Notes: a model not told the origin generated them from the sequence alone. DNA of 64,000 nucleotides from Helicobacter cappadocius (GCF_030688855.1 NZ_JAUYZK010000010.1:1-64000); one strand, 5' to 3'; counted from the first letter of the stretch, positions 26,777-36,992 are shown. A program made the numbers and translations.

Positions 26777-27862
26777 TTATGCTTGAGAAGTTTCCAAAAT
26801 CCTGTCGATTTGACGCTTGATATCTTCATATAAAAAGCTTTCTCTAAATCCGTCTATTTTTCCCCCAGAGGCATTTTTGTGTCCTCCGCCATTAAAAAGT
26901 TCCTTGCTCATAGCACTTACATCACATTTTCCATTTGCTCTAAGACTGACATTACCCCTAGAATTGACATCTATATAATAATCAAATTCTGGATTTTGAC
27001 TTAGAAATAGATTTGCAAGAACGCTGATTCCTCCCATAGAATAACTTAAAAATCCTTTTTTATCACCATATGAGATACTGCATTGAGATTTTTTTTGAGA
27101 TAAGAGATTTACCTGTGCAAAAGAAGCAATATTGTCCATTGTCTGAAGATCGGGATCTCCTCCTAGTGCGATTTTTTTGAGACGAAATATTTCATTATCA
27201 AATTTGATCTCTCCTTTTTGCAACAAAAGATAATTTCTAGCTTCTTTGAGTAATTTGAGCTTGTAGTCTCTGTGCTCTGTATCAAACATAAAACGATTGA
27301 GTTCGTTTGAATTTGAAATCATACTCATAGCAACTTTGCCAAATTCAAATCCAAAGCCATTTTCTTGCCAAATATCTACAGAGTTTATCATTTCTACCAT
27401 TGGATTTAGCCATTTTTCATCTTCAGGGTTTATCAAGGGATATTTTTCTTTGAGTGTTTCATAGGTGATTTTTGTTCCGCATCGATTGGAATCTAGGTAA
27501 TACCAATGGTAAGCTTTAGCACTTTCTTCCCCGCTGATATGGTGATCTAAAAGAGAGATTTCTATATCTTTTCCAGCTAATCTATTTTCATCAACTCTTT
27601 CTTGAAGATATTTAGCCTCTTGCATAGAGAGGTTTAAATCGGTGATGAGTATCAGAAATTTGGCTTGTGATTTGGAATGAAATTTTGATTCTAGTTTGCC
27701 TTGTATTGAGTTGTTGATATTGTCCAATATTGAATTGATACGTACCATAACTTCCTTGCCATAATTGGCATTATAAAAATGAATATTTTTAAAAAAGTGT
27801 TTAGAGATGAGCTGACAACCATAGCCGTCAAGATCGATGTGAGATAGATGATGAACTTCCAT
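26777..27862 (-). CDS. DHH/DHHA1 family phosphoesterase
   Basis: A 361-residue hydrolase with SHIDLDGYGCQL at the N-terminus, LITDLN near residue 74, SLLDHHISG near residue 103 (the DHH signature) and a C-terminal DHHA1 domain ending in NGGGHKNASGGK near residue 327. These proteins degrade short oligoribonucleotides or cyclic dinucleotide products (NrnA/NrnB types). It follows flhA after eight bases, the same order as H. pylori HP1041-HP1042. The exact substrate is unknown. Confidence 0.87.
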   Translation of the reverse strand: MEVHHLSHIDLDGYGCQLISKHFFKNIHFYNANYGKEVMVRINSILDNINNSIQGKLESKFHSKSQAKFLILITDLNLSMQEAKYLQERVDENRLAGKDIEISLLDHHISGEESAKAYHWYYLDSNRCGTKITYETLKEKYPLINPEDEKWLNPMVEMINSVDIWQENGFGFEFGKVAMSMISNSNELNRFMFDTEHRDYKLKLLKEARNYLLLQKGEIKFDNEIFRLKKIALGGDPDLQTMDNIASFAQVNLLSQKKSQCSISYGDKKGFLSYSMGGISVLANLFLSQNPEFDYYIDVNSRGNVSLRANGKCDVSAMSKELFNGGGHKNASGGKIDGFRESFLYEDIKRQIDRILETSQA

Positions 27863-27870
27863 TTTTTTCC

Positions 27871-30087
27871 TTAAAAATTAATATTGATATTGCCTAAAAC
27901 TTCATATTTTGCGTTTGTATCAAGTTCTGCATGACTTAAAACAACCAAATCGATCTTAAACTGCTCGACCTTATTAGCTAGAGCACGTCTAAGCTCTGGA
28001 TCTACGATGAGGATCACAGGAGCGATACCCTTTTGAAGTACTTTCATAGATTCTTCGCTGATAGCATCAAGAAGTTTTTGCATATCAGTTGCATTTAGTA
28101 GCAATGTTCTTCCAGAGGGCTGTTCTTTTAACTTGCCAAGAAGGTATTGTTCAGAAGTGGTTGATAATGTGAGAAGTTTTAATGTCCCATCTTCGGATTT
28201 AAAAATATTGGTGATAACCCTTGAGAGTTTGGAGCGGACTTGTTCGGTAATGATCGCGACATCATTTTGCACCATAGGAGCTACATCGGTGATGGTTTCG
28301 AGAATAGTGAGCATATCTCTGATAGGTATTTTTTCGTGCAATAACTCTTGTAGAACAGATCGAATAACACCTGTTGGAATCCCCTTGGCTTCTTCTATGA
28401 TGGCTGGATAGTCTTGAGCAAGTCTCTCTAGGAGTGATTTCACTTCATCTTTTGTGATGAACTCTTCTGCATAGCTTTTTACAAGCTCACTCATATGTGT
28501 AGCAATAACCGTAGAAGGATCAATAATAGTGTATCCTTGGATAATAGCTTCTTCTTTGTCTTTTTGATCTATCCATAAAGCATCCATTCCAAAGGCAGGT
28601 TCTTTTGTGGGAATACCTTCGATTTCTTTGCCCACAAAACCTGTATTCATAGCCAGGAATTTATCAGGCATTACACTTCCTTCGCCAATCACAATTCCTT
28701 TTAGTTTGATTTCATAGTTTGTAGGTGGAAGTTGGAGATTGTCTCTAATCCTGATTTGTGGCATCAAAAACCCATAATCACTCGCTATTTTTTTACGAAT
28801 ACCTCTTACTCTCTCTAGTAGATCTCCGCCTTGTTTGACATCTGCAAGACCAATAAGCTGATACCCCAATGCTAGTTCTAAGAGCTCTACTTTGAGGACT
28901 TCATCGATGACCTTTTCTTCTTCTTTTTTGATTTCCTCAGGAGTTTTTTGTGCTTTTGTGCTTTGATGATTAGAAATATTATTTTCTTGATCGGAGCTTT
29001 TTGCAGAGGCTGCAGAAATATCCATATTCATTTTTTTGCCTAACCATTTTTCAAAAATAGAAAATAGATTTTTTTTATCTTCTCTTGAGATTATCCAAGC
29101 AATAAACAAAAATAAAACCCCCACAAAAGCCAAAGAAAATGTCGGTAATCCCGGTATAGTAGCAAATAAAACCAGTATAAGACCCACTATAATGAGTATC
29201 TTGCTTTTGCTAGTGAGCTGAGTGATAAGTTTGCTAGCAAAATTCTCTTCTTCGCCTTGTGTGGTTCTAGTAGCGACTATACCTGTTGCAGTAGCAATAA
29301 TAAGTGCAGGTATTTGACCTACAAGTCCATCCCCGATGGTAAGAACGGTAAAGGTGGATGCACTGTATGCCATACTCATATCTCTTTGAAAAACCCCAAC
29401 TAGAAATCCACCAATGATATTGATAAGCGTAATAATGATTGAAGCAATCGCATCTCCTTTTACGAATTTACTTGCTCCATCCATTGCTCCATAGAAATCA
29501 GCCTCTTGCGTGAGGGCATTACGTCTTTTTTTTGCTTCTTCGTTATCAATAAGTCCAGAGTTTAAATCAGCATCAATTGCCATTTGCTTTCCAGGCATTG
29601 CATCAAGTGCAAACCTCGCTCTAACTTCTGTAACCCTTGTTGAACCATTGGTTACAACAAGGAGATTGACAAGCACCAAAATGGTGAAGATTATTGTTCC
29701 GATAACATAATTTCCACCTACGGTGAATTCTCCAAATGCAGCGATAATATCACTCACTGCTTCAGGACCTTTGTATCCTTCTGTGAGTATCATTCTTGTT
29801 GTGGCAACATTGAGTGCAAGTCTATAGAGCGTTACAATCAAAAGCAGAGTAGGGAAAGCAGAAAAATCTGTAGGTTTTGTAATATAAAGCCCAATAAGAA
29901 TAATCAGTACAGATAAAGCAATAGAAATAGTGAGTAAAAAATCTAGCAAGAAAGGTGGCAATGGCACAATGATAATCGCTAAAATCGCAATTACAAAGGC
30001 AACAACGGTTAAATCTTTGGATTCTGTGATGTATCTTAGCGATGGAATAATCTTTCTAATGATATTTTTTTGTCTCTCTGAAGCCAC
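27871..30087 (-). CDS. flhA: Flagellar type III export gate protein FlhA
   Basis: The 738-residue product has an N-terminal region of about eight membrane helices. It carries the FHIPEP-family signature [20 protein letters not shown] near residue 152, followed by a large cytoplasmic domain after a charged linker near residue 360. FlhA forms the nonameric export gate for flagellar subunits, and in Helicobacter its presence is also needed for flagellar gene regulation. It is divergent from rpsO across a 117-base gap. Confidence 0.97.
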   Translation of the reverse strand: MASERQKNIIRKIIPSLRYITESKDLTVVAFVIAILAIIIVPLPPFLLDFLLTISIALSVLIILIGLYITKPTDFSAFPTLLLIVTLYRLALNVATTRMILTEGYKGPEAVSDIIAAFGEFTVGGNYVIGTIIFTILVLVNLLVVTNGSTRVTEVRARFALDAMPGKQMAIDADLNSGLIDNEEAKKRRNALTQEADFYGAMDGASKFVKGDAIASIIITLINIIGGFLVGVFQRDMSMAYSASTFTVLTIGDGLVGQIPALIIATATGIVATRTTQGEEENFASKLITQLTSKSKILIIVGLILVLFATIPGLPTFSLAFVGVLFLFIAWIISREDKKNLFSIFEKWLGKKMNMDISAASAKSSDQENNISNHQSTKAQKTPEEIKKEEEKVIDEVLKVELLELALGYQLIGLADVKQGGDLLERVRGIRKKIASDYGFLMPQIRIRDNLQLPPTNYEIKLKGIVIGEGSVMPDKFLAMNTGFVGKEIEGIPTKEPAFGMDALWIDQKDKEEAIIQGYTIIDPSTVIATHMSELVKSYAEEFITKDEVKSLLERLAQDYPAIIEEAKGIPTGVIRSVLQELLHEKIPIRDMLTILETITDVAPMVQNDVAIITEQVRSKLSRVITNIFKSEDGTLKLLTLSTTSEQYLLGKLKEQPSGRTLLLNATDMQKLLDAISEESMKVLQKGIAPVILIVDPELRRALANKVEQFKIDLVVLSHAELDTNAKYEVLGNININF

Positions 30088-30204
30088 TGCTATTGACGCC
30101 TTATTCTGAAAATATTTATGGGATTTTACAATCTTTAATGTAAAATTTCGCTTTTTTAATGTAATATACCGTTTTTAAAATTAAATACCCTTCAGGAGGT
30201 CATT

Positions 30205-30477
30205 ATGGCTTTAGATACGGCGAAAAAACAAGAGATTATCTCAAAATTTTCCAGAAATAGCAAGGACACAGGTTCTTCAGAGGTTCAAGTAGCGTTGTTT
30301 AGTAAAAGGATTTCAGAACTAACAGAGCACCTAAAGGCAAATCCAAAAGATCATTCTAGTCGATTGGGACTTTTAAAGCTAGTAGGACAGAGAAAAAATT
30401 TGCTCAAGTATCTCAAAAAAACACAATACCAAAGATATGCTAAATTGATTGCTGAAATAGGCATCAAAGACAGATAA
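30205..30477 (+). CDS. rpsO: Ribosomal protein S15
   Basis: A 90-residue small-subunit protein of usual length. It has the conserved [24 protein letters not shown] and [22 protein letters not shown] segments, with AGGAGG before the ATG. It is followed eight bases later by the O-antigen ligase gene, the HP1040-HP1039 order of H. pylori. Confidence 0.98.
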   Translation: MALDTAKKQEIISKFSRNSKDTGSSEVQVALFSKRISELTEHLKANPKDHSSRLGLLKLVGQRKNLLKYLKKTQYQRYAKLIAEIGIKDR

Positions 30478-30485
30478 GGTTTTTT

Positions 30486-31775
30486 TTGAATACATTACTT
30501 TCAAAATCTTCAAGCAGGATGAATCTATTTTTTACGATTTTATCCTGTGCTGTTTTCCTCCTTTCTTGTTTAAATCATTCTTCAGAAGTTGTTTTGATAA
30601 TGTTTTTTTTGTCACTAATAGTTTGTCTTTTTAGATTTTCTAGGACAAATGTTGAGCAGGGAATAAAATATATTATTTATGCTTTTGTTGCAATGTTTGC
30701 GACAATCATTCCAAATTTATTTTTCAATAACGGTTTTGCTTACGATCATTTTAGAAGCTTCAACATGCAGGTATCTTATTTGGTCGCTTCTGCAGTGCTT
30801 TTTTTGATGATTGGACTAAGGGTTTCTTTGAATCCTAAGATTATCATTTATGCGATTTGTATAGCAGCTTATATTAATGGGATTATTGGGATTGTCCAAA
30901 AAGTATTTTTTCATATAGATAGAGTTAATGGTTTTACTGGAATTTTTGAATTTGCACATTTGAGTGCTGTTTTGGGACTATGTGTTTTTACTTACTTTTT
31001 GAAAGAAAACACAAGCTTTAAAGAACGTATATTTTTTGGAATTGCTTTTGTATTGATTGTATCTGTGCTTATTTTTAATGAATCGCGAGGAATTGCTATA
31101 GGCTTTGCTTGTGGATGTTTGGTGATTTTGTGTATTTATATTTTTGTTAAAAAAATGAAAATTGTTTATGCTTTTAAAAGTATAGCTCTTTTGGTTATTC
31201 TTCTTTTGATTTTAGGGGGGACTCTTTCTCCTTTTGTAAAAAGCTCTTTAGAACGTTATCATCTGATAAAAACAGATTTGCAAGAATATGAGCATAAAAA
31301 TAGCGATACTAGCATAGGAGCTCGTTTTGATATGTGGAAAGAAGCTTATAGAGCGTTTAAAATTTCTCCTATTATAGGGCTAAATCCAAAAAGTCTGTGC
31401 GAATATGTAAAATATCCAAATGGAGAGATACATCCACGAAATCATTGCTATCAACGACTTCATAGCGAATTTTTTAATACTCTAGCTAGAAAGGGTATTT
31501 TGGGTATTTTGGCATTATTGGCAGTTTGGATAACCACAGGTGTATTCTTTGCTAAAACAATCAAGTCAGATGATGCTTTAGAAGCTATATTTGGAAAAAA
31601 TGAAGCACTTGCTTCGGTGTTTAGTATTTCTTTTATGGGTATATTGGCTCTATATATCGTAAGTGGCGCAGGAAATGAACCAATGATTGCATTTTCAGAG
31701 GGGAATTATTTTCTTTTGATTGTAATCGTCTTTGCTAGTATTGTTTATCCCTATAGAAACAAATCTTCAAGATAA
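30486..31775 (+). CDS. waaL: O-antigen ligase (WaaL/Wzy_C family)
   Basis: The 429-residue protein has about ten to twelve membrane helices. A large periplasmic loop (about residues 270-330) contains GARFDMWKEAYRAFKISPIIGLNPKS and RLHSEFFNTLARKGILGIL, the pattern of O-antigen ligases. It joins O-chain to lipid A-core at the periplasmic face. The TTG at 30486 has AAGG seven bases before; ATG 30522 is an alternative. It opens the lipopolysaccharide region to 36.6 kb. Confidence 0.85.
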   Translation: MNTLLSKSSSRMNLFFTILSCAVFLLSCLNHSSEVVLIMFFLSLIVCLFRFSRTNVEQGIKYIIYAFVAMFATIIPNLFFNNGFAYDHFRSFNMQVSYLVASAVLFLMIGLRVSLNPKIIIYAICIAAYINGIIGIVQKVFFHIDRVNGFTGIFEFAHLSAVLGLCVFTYFLKENTSFKERIFFGIAFVLIVSVLIFNESRGIAIGFACGCLVILCIYIFVKKMKIVYAFKSIALLVILLLILGGTLSPFVKSSLERYHLIKTDLQEYEHKNSDTSIGARFDMWKEAYRAFKISPIIGLNPKSLCEYVKYPNGEIHPRNHCYQRLHSEFFNTLARKGILGILALLAVWITTGVFFAKTIKSDDALEAIFGKNEALASVFSISFMGILALYIVSGAGNEPMIAFSEGNYFLLIVIVFASIVYPYRNKSSR

Positions 31776-31791
31776 TTTTTGTCTCTTGAAG
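31765..31791. terminator. Inverted repeat at the end of waaL
   Basis: A perfect 8-bp repeat (CTTCAAGA with TCTTGAAG, 11-base loop) spans the waaL stop codon in the convergent gap before the GT10 gene. There is no clean T run, so terminator activity is uncertain. Confidence 0.4.
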
Positions 31792-31839
31792 GATTTATAA
31801 TAAAGAAGGCTATCATACACTCTTTTTTATCATTTTTTA

Positions 31840-32856
31840 TCAATCTTTTTTGATAAATTTTTGATATTTTTTGATCTTATCTCTATCAATAAGATAGTTT
31901 CGAAAACGATGTCGCATTGATTTTATAGGAATCATAGCACTGAGCATTCTGATAGAAAAAGGAACTTTTCCATAATGACCATTTTCATCTCGATTGGGCA
32001 GTGAGTCTTTGTGATAAATATGCGGATTTGAAAATATATTTTCAAAGAAATCTAAGATTTTATCATCATTTAGATTTTCACAGAATTTTTCATTGTTTAG
32101 ATAGGGGAGTGAAAGTTTTTGGAGATATTTTTCATCATCGTTATCTAGCTCCATAATGACTTTGATAACTTCATCAATAGAGTCATAATCATTCACATCT
32201 ATAAAAGCATCTTTATTAAAATCTCTTCCCACTAAGGAAGACCCCCAATAAATCGGAATAGTTTTGCTCAAAAACGCATCTAAAATCTTCTCTGTAGTGT
32301 AACCAGGGTGGGTGCTATTTTCAAAAGCGATAGAGAATTTATATTTTTTTTGGAATTCGAGTTTATCTTTTATTGCCCCTCCTATATTGTTTAAAAATCT
32401 ACCTCCAGAATCTACCTGTTTGTATTTAGATAGTTGATGGAAGAATTCTTGTCTGATAGGATCGGCTTGGAGGTTGTTGGAATATACAAAATTACAAAAT
32501 TTTCTTTTTGCATCTTCTGGTGTAATCTTTCTGTCAAACTTTCTACCTTCATGTATATAGTTGTCCAAATACATATAATACAAAGGTAATCTTAGATGTC
32601 TATCTCCATATTCTAAAAATTCAAAACTTAGTGCGTAGTCATAGGCATTAAAATTCGGAACTATATTTTCGCCGATAAAAATAATTCTAGGACAAGTATA
32701 TTTCTTAAAATCACTTCCAAAAACAGAGCAGATCACAAAATCAGGATTAGGAGAGATTTCTACTTCAAATCTTTTGGATAGAATTCTTGTGAAGAAATTG
32801 TCATGTGCGTCAAAATCCACCCACATATCTACGAAATTTAGTTTTATTTTTTTCAT
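31840..32856 (-). CDS. futA: GT10 alpha-1,3-fucosyltransferase
   Basis: The 338-residue enzyme has the C-terminal GT10 donor-site block: YKFSIAFENSTHPGYTTEK near residue 175, then DAFLSKTIPIYWG. It starts with the DMWVDFDAHDNFFTRIL segment typical of Helicobacter FucT. GT10 enzymes move fucose from GDP-fucose to GlcNAc or glucose, as in Lewis x formation on H. pylori LPS. The C-terminal heptad repeats of H. pylori FutA/FutB are absent, though a basic tail is kept. GGAGGG precedes the ATG. The symbol follows the family, and acceptor linkage is inferred. Confidence 0.88.
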   Translation of the reverse strand: MKKIKLNFVDMWVDFDAHDNFFTRILSKRFEVEISPNPDFVICSVFGSDFKKYTCPRIIFIGENIVPNFNAYDYALSFEFLEYGDRHLRLPLYYMYLDNYIHEGRKFDRKITPEDAKRKFCNFVYSNNLQADPIRQEFFHQLSKYKQVDSGGRFLNNIGGAIKDKLEFQKKYKFSIAFENSTHPGYTTEKILDAFLSKTIPIYWGSSLVGRDFNKDAFIDVNDYDSIDEVIKVIMELDNDDEKYLQKLSLPYLNNEKFCENLNDDKILDFFENIFSNPHIYHKDSLPNRDENGHYGKVPFSIRMLSAMIPIKSMRHRFRNYLIDRDKIKKYQKFIKKD

Positions 32857-32939
32857 CTACCCTCCAAAAAATTTAGGATTTAAGTTTTTAATTGTATCGC
32901 AAACTATTGAAATTCATTCAAAAATCATCAAAATCCAAC

Positions 32940-33920
32940 TCATTTAAAAATCTGTTTTTCTATGCTTGAAATTTCTATTTGATGTGTTTGGTAAAAATAT
33001 TTTCTTAACACTAAAAAAGATATGAGATTCTCGGTTTTTTTATCCAAAAATTGTTTGATGTAGCTATTTGCGTTTTGAATGATTTCTTTGGATTCATTAG
33101 GATGAGAGATATAGTATTCCAAACGATCTTGCAAGTTTTCATAATTAGATTTTATCTTGATGTAATGCATATTTGGAATAAGTCTGCCTTCCATAAACCA
33201 AGTTTCAAATTTTGGTTCTGGCATCACTGCAAGAGAGTTTGAGCTCATTATCCATTTGAGATTTGTGGCAACATCATTTCCTTCTAGTGATAAAATAAAT
33301 TTGTATTGCATATGATTTTCTATGCTGATTTTTTCTTTTTTCCATATTTTTAATTCTTCTTCATCTTCCTTGCCCACATGACCTAAATCGCATATGGAAT
33401 GATTAAAATACTTCCTCATAAAGTCTTTTCGATGATTTTGGTAACAAGCTCCACGAAAAAATAAAATATCTTTTTTTGATTCGTATTTTATCAAAGGAAG
33501 AGAGGTGAAGAATTTAAAATGCCTGATTTTGTCCATATTGAGTAAGATATTATTACTAAAATCCTTAAGTACTGGACGAGATTTGCATAAAGAAGGAGTT
33601 GAGAGTTCGAAATTTATATCTCCTTGCTCTAAGGTATAAAGCAGATGCTTGGGAAAAAATCTCATATGCTCATAAGTGTCAAAGAAATACCTCGAACCTT
33701 TTTTTAATAGCTCAAAGTTGCTTAGATTGGGTATTTTTGGCACTGAGGTTGGGATAAAACAGCAGTAATAATTCACTCTTTTAGAGATTTTTTCAAGTTC
33801 ATAATCATTTAGTTTTGAAATAGCTGAAAGTTTGGATTTGATAGCATATTTTCCTAGAAACTTTGGATATAGGAAATATTTTATTCCATTTATATTGTAT
33901 AAGAAAATATTTTTTTTCAT
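32940..33920 (-). CDS. GT90 (CAP10/LpsA-like) glycosyltransferase
   Basis: This 326-residue protein has the GT90 core. KKDILFFRGACYQNHRKDFM near residue 148 is followed by IENHMQYKFILSLEGNDVATNLKWIMSSNSLAVMPEPKFETWFMEG. GT90 members add glucose, xylose or other sugars to glycans, and bacterial ones modify LPS. It lies upstream of the GT10 gene on the same strand. The sugar is not predictable from sequence. Confidence 0.85.
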   Translation of the reverse strand: MKKNIFLYNINGIKYFLYPKFLGKYAIKSKLSAISKLNDYELEKISKRVNYYCCFIPTSVPKIPNLSNFELLKKGSRYFFDTYEHMRFFPKHLLYTLEQGDINFELSTPSLCKSRPVLKDFSNNILLNMDKIRHFKFFTSLPLIKYESKKDILFFRGACYQNHRKDFMRKYFNHSICDLGHVGKEDEEELKIWKKEKISIENHMQYKFILSLEGNDVATNLKWIMSSNSLAVMPEPKFETWFMEGRLIPNMHYIKIKSNYENLQDRLEYYISHPNESKEIIQNANSYIKQFLDKKTENLISFLVLRKYFYQTHQIEISSIEKQIFK

Positions 33921-34015
33921 ATTAAAATCTTTTGAGGTTATTTTTTAATTTCCTAAAAAAACATTATATCTAAAACATTCGTAAAAATAGCCTGAAGAGA
34001 ACTCTACAATTTTGA

Positions 34016-34021
34016 TATAAT
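34016..34021 (+). promoter_or_regulatory. -10 box for the tandem GT25 genes
   Basis: A TATAAT lies 30 bases before the GTG start at 34052, in the gap divergent from the GT90 gene. Confidence 0.5.
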
Positions 34022-34051
34022 TTAAAAAAGATTTTATTTGAAGGTTTGCTT

Positions 34052-34795
34052 GTGAAAATATTTATCATCAACTTAGATAGAGCAAAAGACAGAAAAGAAT
34101 TTATGCAAAATCAAATCAATAAACTCAGCGATCTACAGCAAGTAGAATTTATTTTTTTTGATGCTATTGATGCGAAAAATAACGAGCATCATTCTTTTGA
34201 TAAATATTATTGTAGTTTTTTGACCAAACTTTACCGTGCAAAAGATTCTACAGAAGGGGAGAAGGCTTGTTATGCATCTCACTTTTCTTTGTGGCAAAAA
34301 TGCGTAGAGTTAGATGAACCTATTGTGATCTTAGAAGATGATATTGAATTATTGCCTGAATTCATAGAAGGAATCAAAAGGATTTTTAGCTCTAGTTATG
34401 AGTATGTGAGATTGGTCGTTACAGATAAACCAAAAAATCCCTTTATACCAATACAAAATAGTTTTGTTATGACTTATGATGAACTTGCAGGGGCTCAAGG
34501 ATATTATCTCACTCCAAAAGGGGCTAAAAAATTTATCAAAGGCTCTAAATACTGGGTATTACCTGTGGATAATTATATGGATAGGATTTCTATGCATGGA
34601 GTGAAGACTATTTTGCACATACCTTTTTTAATAAAAGGAGATGAGCAGATGGGGGAAAATACCACTATTCCCAATCGCTATAACAAAAACCTAAAAAAAC
34701 CATTCTTTTGGAAGATGTTGCGAGAAATGTATCGTTTTTTTATCCAGATCAAACAGAATTTATACGTTATTTTGTGCAAACAGGGGTTGTTGTGA
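34052..34795 (+). CDS. GT25 LPS glycosyltransferase, copy 1
   Basis: The 247-residue enzyme has the GT25 start VKIFIINLDRAKDRKEFM, ACYASHFSLWQKCVELDEPIVILEDDIELLPEF near residue 72 with the EDD motif, and AQGYYLTPKGAKKFI near 150. Helicobacter GT25 proteins are beta-1,4-galactosyltransferases that build LacNAc or Lewis units on LPS. I chose GTG 34052, with AAGG seven bases before, over TTG 34046 because copy 2 starts at the matching GTG. The product differs from copy 2 mainly in residues 50-70 and 121-150. Confidence 0.88.
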   Translation: MKIFIINLDRAKDRKEFMQNQINKLSDLQQVEFIFFDAIDAKNNEHHSFDKYYCSFLTKLYRAKDSTEGEKACYASHFSLWQKCVELDEPIVILEDDIELLPEFIEGIKRIFSSSYEYVRLVVTDKPKNPFIPIQNSFVMTYDELAGAQGYYLTPKGAKKFIKGSKYWVLPVDNYMDRISMHGVKTILHIPFLIKGDEQMGENTTIPNRYNKNLKKPFFWKMLREMYRFFIQIKQNLYVILCKQGLL

Positions 34796-35535
34796 AAATA
34801 TTTATCATCAACTTAGATAGGGCAAAAGACAGAAAAGAATTTATGCAAAATCAAATCAATAAACTCAGCGATCTACGGCAAGTAGAATTTATTTTTTTTG
34901 ATGCTATTGATGCGAAAAATGATGAACATCATCGTTTTGTGGGGCATTATCGAAAATTTTTGGCTATTAGTAATGGTGGAAGAGAGTTAAAAGAAAGTGA
35001 AAAGGCTTGTTATGCATCTCACTTTTCTTTGTGGCAAAAATGCGTAGAGTTAGGTGAACCTATTGTGATCTTAGAAGATGATATTGAATTATTGCCTGAA
35101 TTCATAGAAGGAATCAAAAGGATTTTTAGCTCTAGTTATGAGTATGTGAGATTGATGGGATTAGATACCTCAAATAAATCTTTTATTGAGCTAAATGAGC
35201 ATTTTAGCCTAACTTATGATGAAGTTTTGGGGACACAAGGTTATTATCTCACAGCAAAAGGGGCTAAAAAATTTATCAAAGGCTCTAAATACTGGGTATT
35301 ACCTGTGGATAATTATATGGATAGGGTTTTTATACATGGAGTGAGAAATATTTTGCATATGCCATTTTTGATAAAAGAAAACGATCAGATGAGTGCCAAT
35401 ACTACTATTCCTAATCGTTACGAAAACGATAAAATGAAAAAGCCTTTTTCATATAGAGTCTCTCGTGAATTTTGTAGGCTCTATAATCAAATCAGAAAAA
35501 GAGTTTATATTTTTATAGACAAAAGCTTTCTTTGA
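34792..35535 (+). CDS. GT25 LPS glycosyltransferase, copy 2
   Basis: This second 247-residue GT25 protein has the same N-terminus, EDD motif and C-terminal half as copy 1. Its variable stretches differ: HHRFVGHYRKFLAISNGGRELKE near residue 46 and LMGLDTSNKSFIELNEHF near 120. The GTG at 34792 overlaps the stop of copy 1 (GTGA), with AGGGG upstream, so the pair is coupled. A longer frame from 34708 would read copy 1 out of frame. It may keep the donor and change the acceptor. The 3' end overlaps the GT9 gene by 23 bases. Confidence 0.88.
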   Translation: MKIFIINLDRAKDRKEFMQNQINKLSDLRQVEFIFFDAIDAKNDEHHRFVGHYRKFLAISNGGRELKESEKACYASHFSLWQKCVELGEPIVILEDDIELLPEFIEGIKRIFSSSYEYVRLMGLDTSNKSFIELNEHFSLTYDEVLGTQGYYLTAKGAKKFIKGSKYWVLPVDNYMDRVFIHGVRNILHMPFLIKENDQMSANTTIPNRYENDKMKKPFSYRVSREFCRLYNQIRKRVYIFIDKSFL

Positions 35536-36574
35536 TTTTCTTATAAATATCATCAACTTTAATGCTATCCATACATAGATAATAGGGGCATTTTAGGCTA
35601 CAAGAAGTGCATTCAGGTAAGGGATTGTTGTTTTTGTCCTTTGGGGTTATGATGATGTGTTTTTGTGGATTGGATGTAAAAGGTCCCCACCTACTGGGCT
35701 TACAAGATCTCATTAGGGTATGAAATCCCATCGTGGGTGTGTCTAGGGCGATAGCACAATGCAAGGGGCCTGTGCCATTGCTCAAAAATAACTTGGATTG
35801 TGCGATAATGCCAAAAAATTCTCTCAGTGGTTTTTGTTCCTCTAGTAGGTTATTTGCACTGATAAGAGGATAGTTTTTTAGCATTTGTGCATATCTTTGT
35901 AATTCTTCATTTGAGCCGGTGATGAGAATTTCAGCAAGATTTTCTTCTATGATTTTTTGAGCCAATAAAAGATAGTTATCAGTACTCCAATCTTTTGATG
36001 ATCCACCACTACCTGGATGCAAGATGATGAGATTTTTTGACTTATCCCCGAATTTTTTTTCTAAATATTGCTTGGCTGTAGCTTTTTCGCTCTCACTTAG
36101 ATAGATTTTTGGATAAAAAATCTTTTGAATTCCTAGCGGCTTGAGTAGGTTTAGGTTATATTGAGCTTCGTTTTGAGAACCGTTAGATCTTTTTTGACGA
36201 ATTTTGTGTGTGAAAAATATCGATCTAAGCTTGGAAAGTATACCAATACGAATGGGAATTTTGGCAAAAAATGGTACATAGGTGGCTAGTTTTGACGCAA
36301 AAAATGAAATACTGATGTCGATTTTTTTGGTTTTTAGAAACGATATGAGATCTTTTTGAGAGTATTTATCTATCAATATAACTTCATCTACAAAAGGGTT
36401 ATTTTCGAGCAATGGGGCAGTATAAGAACTCAAAGCGAAGTATATATAACTATTAGGATAGGTGTCTTTGATGGCCTCAGCACATTGTATAGTAAGTGCA
36501 CTGTCTCCAAGTCTATCGGTTCTAAAAAGAACAATACGAAGAGGAGATGATTTTTCAAAGGTTATTTTTTTCAT
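35513..36574 (-). CDS. GT9 family heptosyltransferase-like glycosyltransferase
   Basis: The product (353 residues from ATG 36574) has IVLFRTDRLGDSALTIQCAEAIK at the N-terminus, LIILHPGSGGSSKDWSTDNYLLLA near residue 183 and FLSNGTGPLHCAIALDTPTMGFHTLMRS near 270, the ADP-heptose transferase pattern. A cysteine cluster (CTSCSLKCPYYLC) lies near the C-terminus. It probably adds an inner- or outer-core LPS sugar. An upstream extension to 36811 would translate the antisense of tRNA-Leu and is rejected. No strong ribosome binding site is visible before the chosen ATG. Confidence 0.83.
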   Translation of the reverse strand: MKKITFEKSSPLRIVLFRTDRLGDSALTIQCAEAIKDTYPNSYIYFALSSYTAPLLENNPFVDEVILIDKYSQKDLISFLKTKKIDISISFFASKLATYVPFFAKIPIRIGILSKLRSIFFTHKIRQKRSNGSQNEAQYNLNLLKPLGIQKIFYPKIYLSESEKATAKQYLEKKFGDKSKNLIILHPGSGGSSKDWSTDNYLLLAQKIIEENLAEILITGSNEELQRYAQMLKNYPLISANNLLEEQKPLREFFGIIAQSKLFLSNGTGPLHCAIALDTPTMGFHTLMRSCKPSRWGPFTSNPQKHIIITPKDKNNNPLPECTSCSLKCPYYLCMDSIKVDDIYKKIKESFCL

Positions 36575-36732
36575 TTTTAGAACTTCTGCCCGTAAGCTTC
36601 CTTGTGTTGTGATTTTTGTGGTGTTTATAAAAGAAAATTGTAGCAAAAAAAATTTGCCAAAATACACAAAGATTTCAATACTAAGGGATTTTAATAAAAG
36701 CTTGAGATTTGGTGGTGAATTGTTTGATAAAG

Positions 36733-36817
<85 letters not shown>

Positions 36818-36992
36818 AATCGCAACTACAATTAGTCAATGTAGAACATTTATAGAACCTATTGAGGGCGGTATTTTACTCACTAAAACTTTAAATCAAA
36901 CTGAAAAGAATTTAAAAAGAGCTTATGGGGACTTCTTAAGAAATTTTTTGTTATTCTTTGGAAATTATTAGCAAAGCAGAAAGGATACCAAA

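Larger units (their letters stand above)
34052..35535 (+). repeat. Tandem 740-bp direct repeat forming two GT25 genes
   Basis: Near-identical blocks recur at a constant offset of 740 bases: about 34052-34180 with 34792-34920, 34262-34413 with 35002-35153, and 34517-34586 with 35257-35326. The blocks between them have diverged, giving a mosaic. Confidence 0.9.

Noticed and set aside
26777-30087. Several plus-strand open frames opposite flhA and the DHH gene
   Set aside because: They are antisense shadows without ribosome binding sites or family features, overlapped completely by certain genes.
31201-31225. G6 run in waaL as a phase-variation tract
   Set aside because: Six G is too short for frequent slippage and the frame is intact. 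The same holds for the G6 in truA near 41091.
34708-34791. Upstream extension of the second GT25 gene
   Set aside because: It reads the end of copy 1 out of frame. The matching GTG at 34792 begins the conserved N-terminus.
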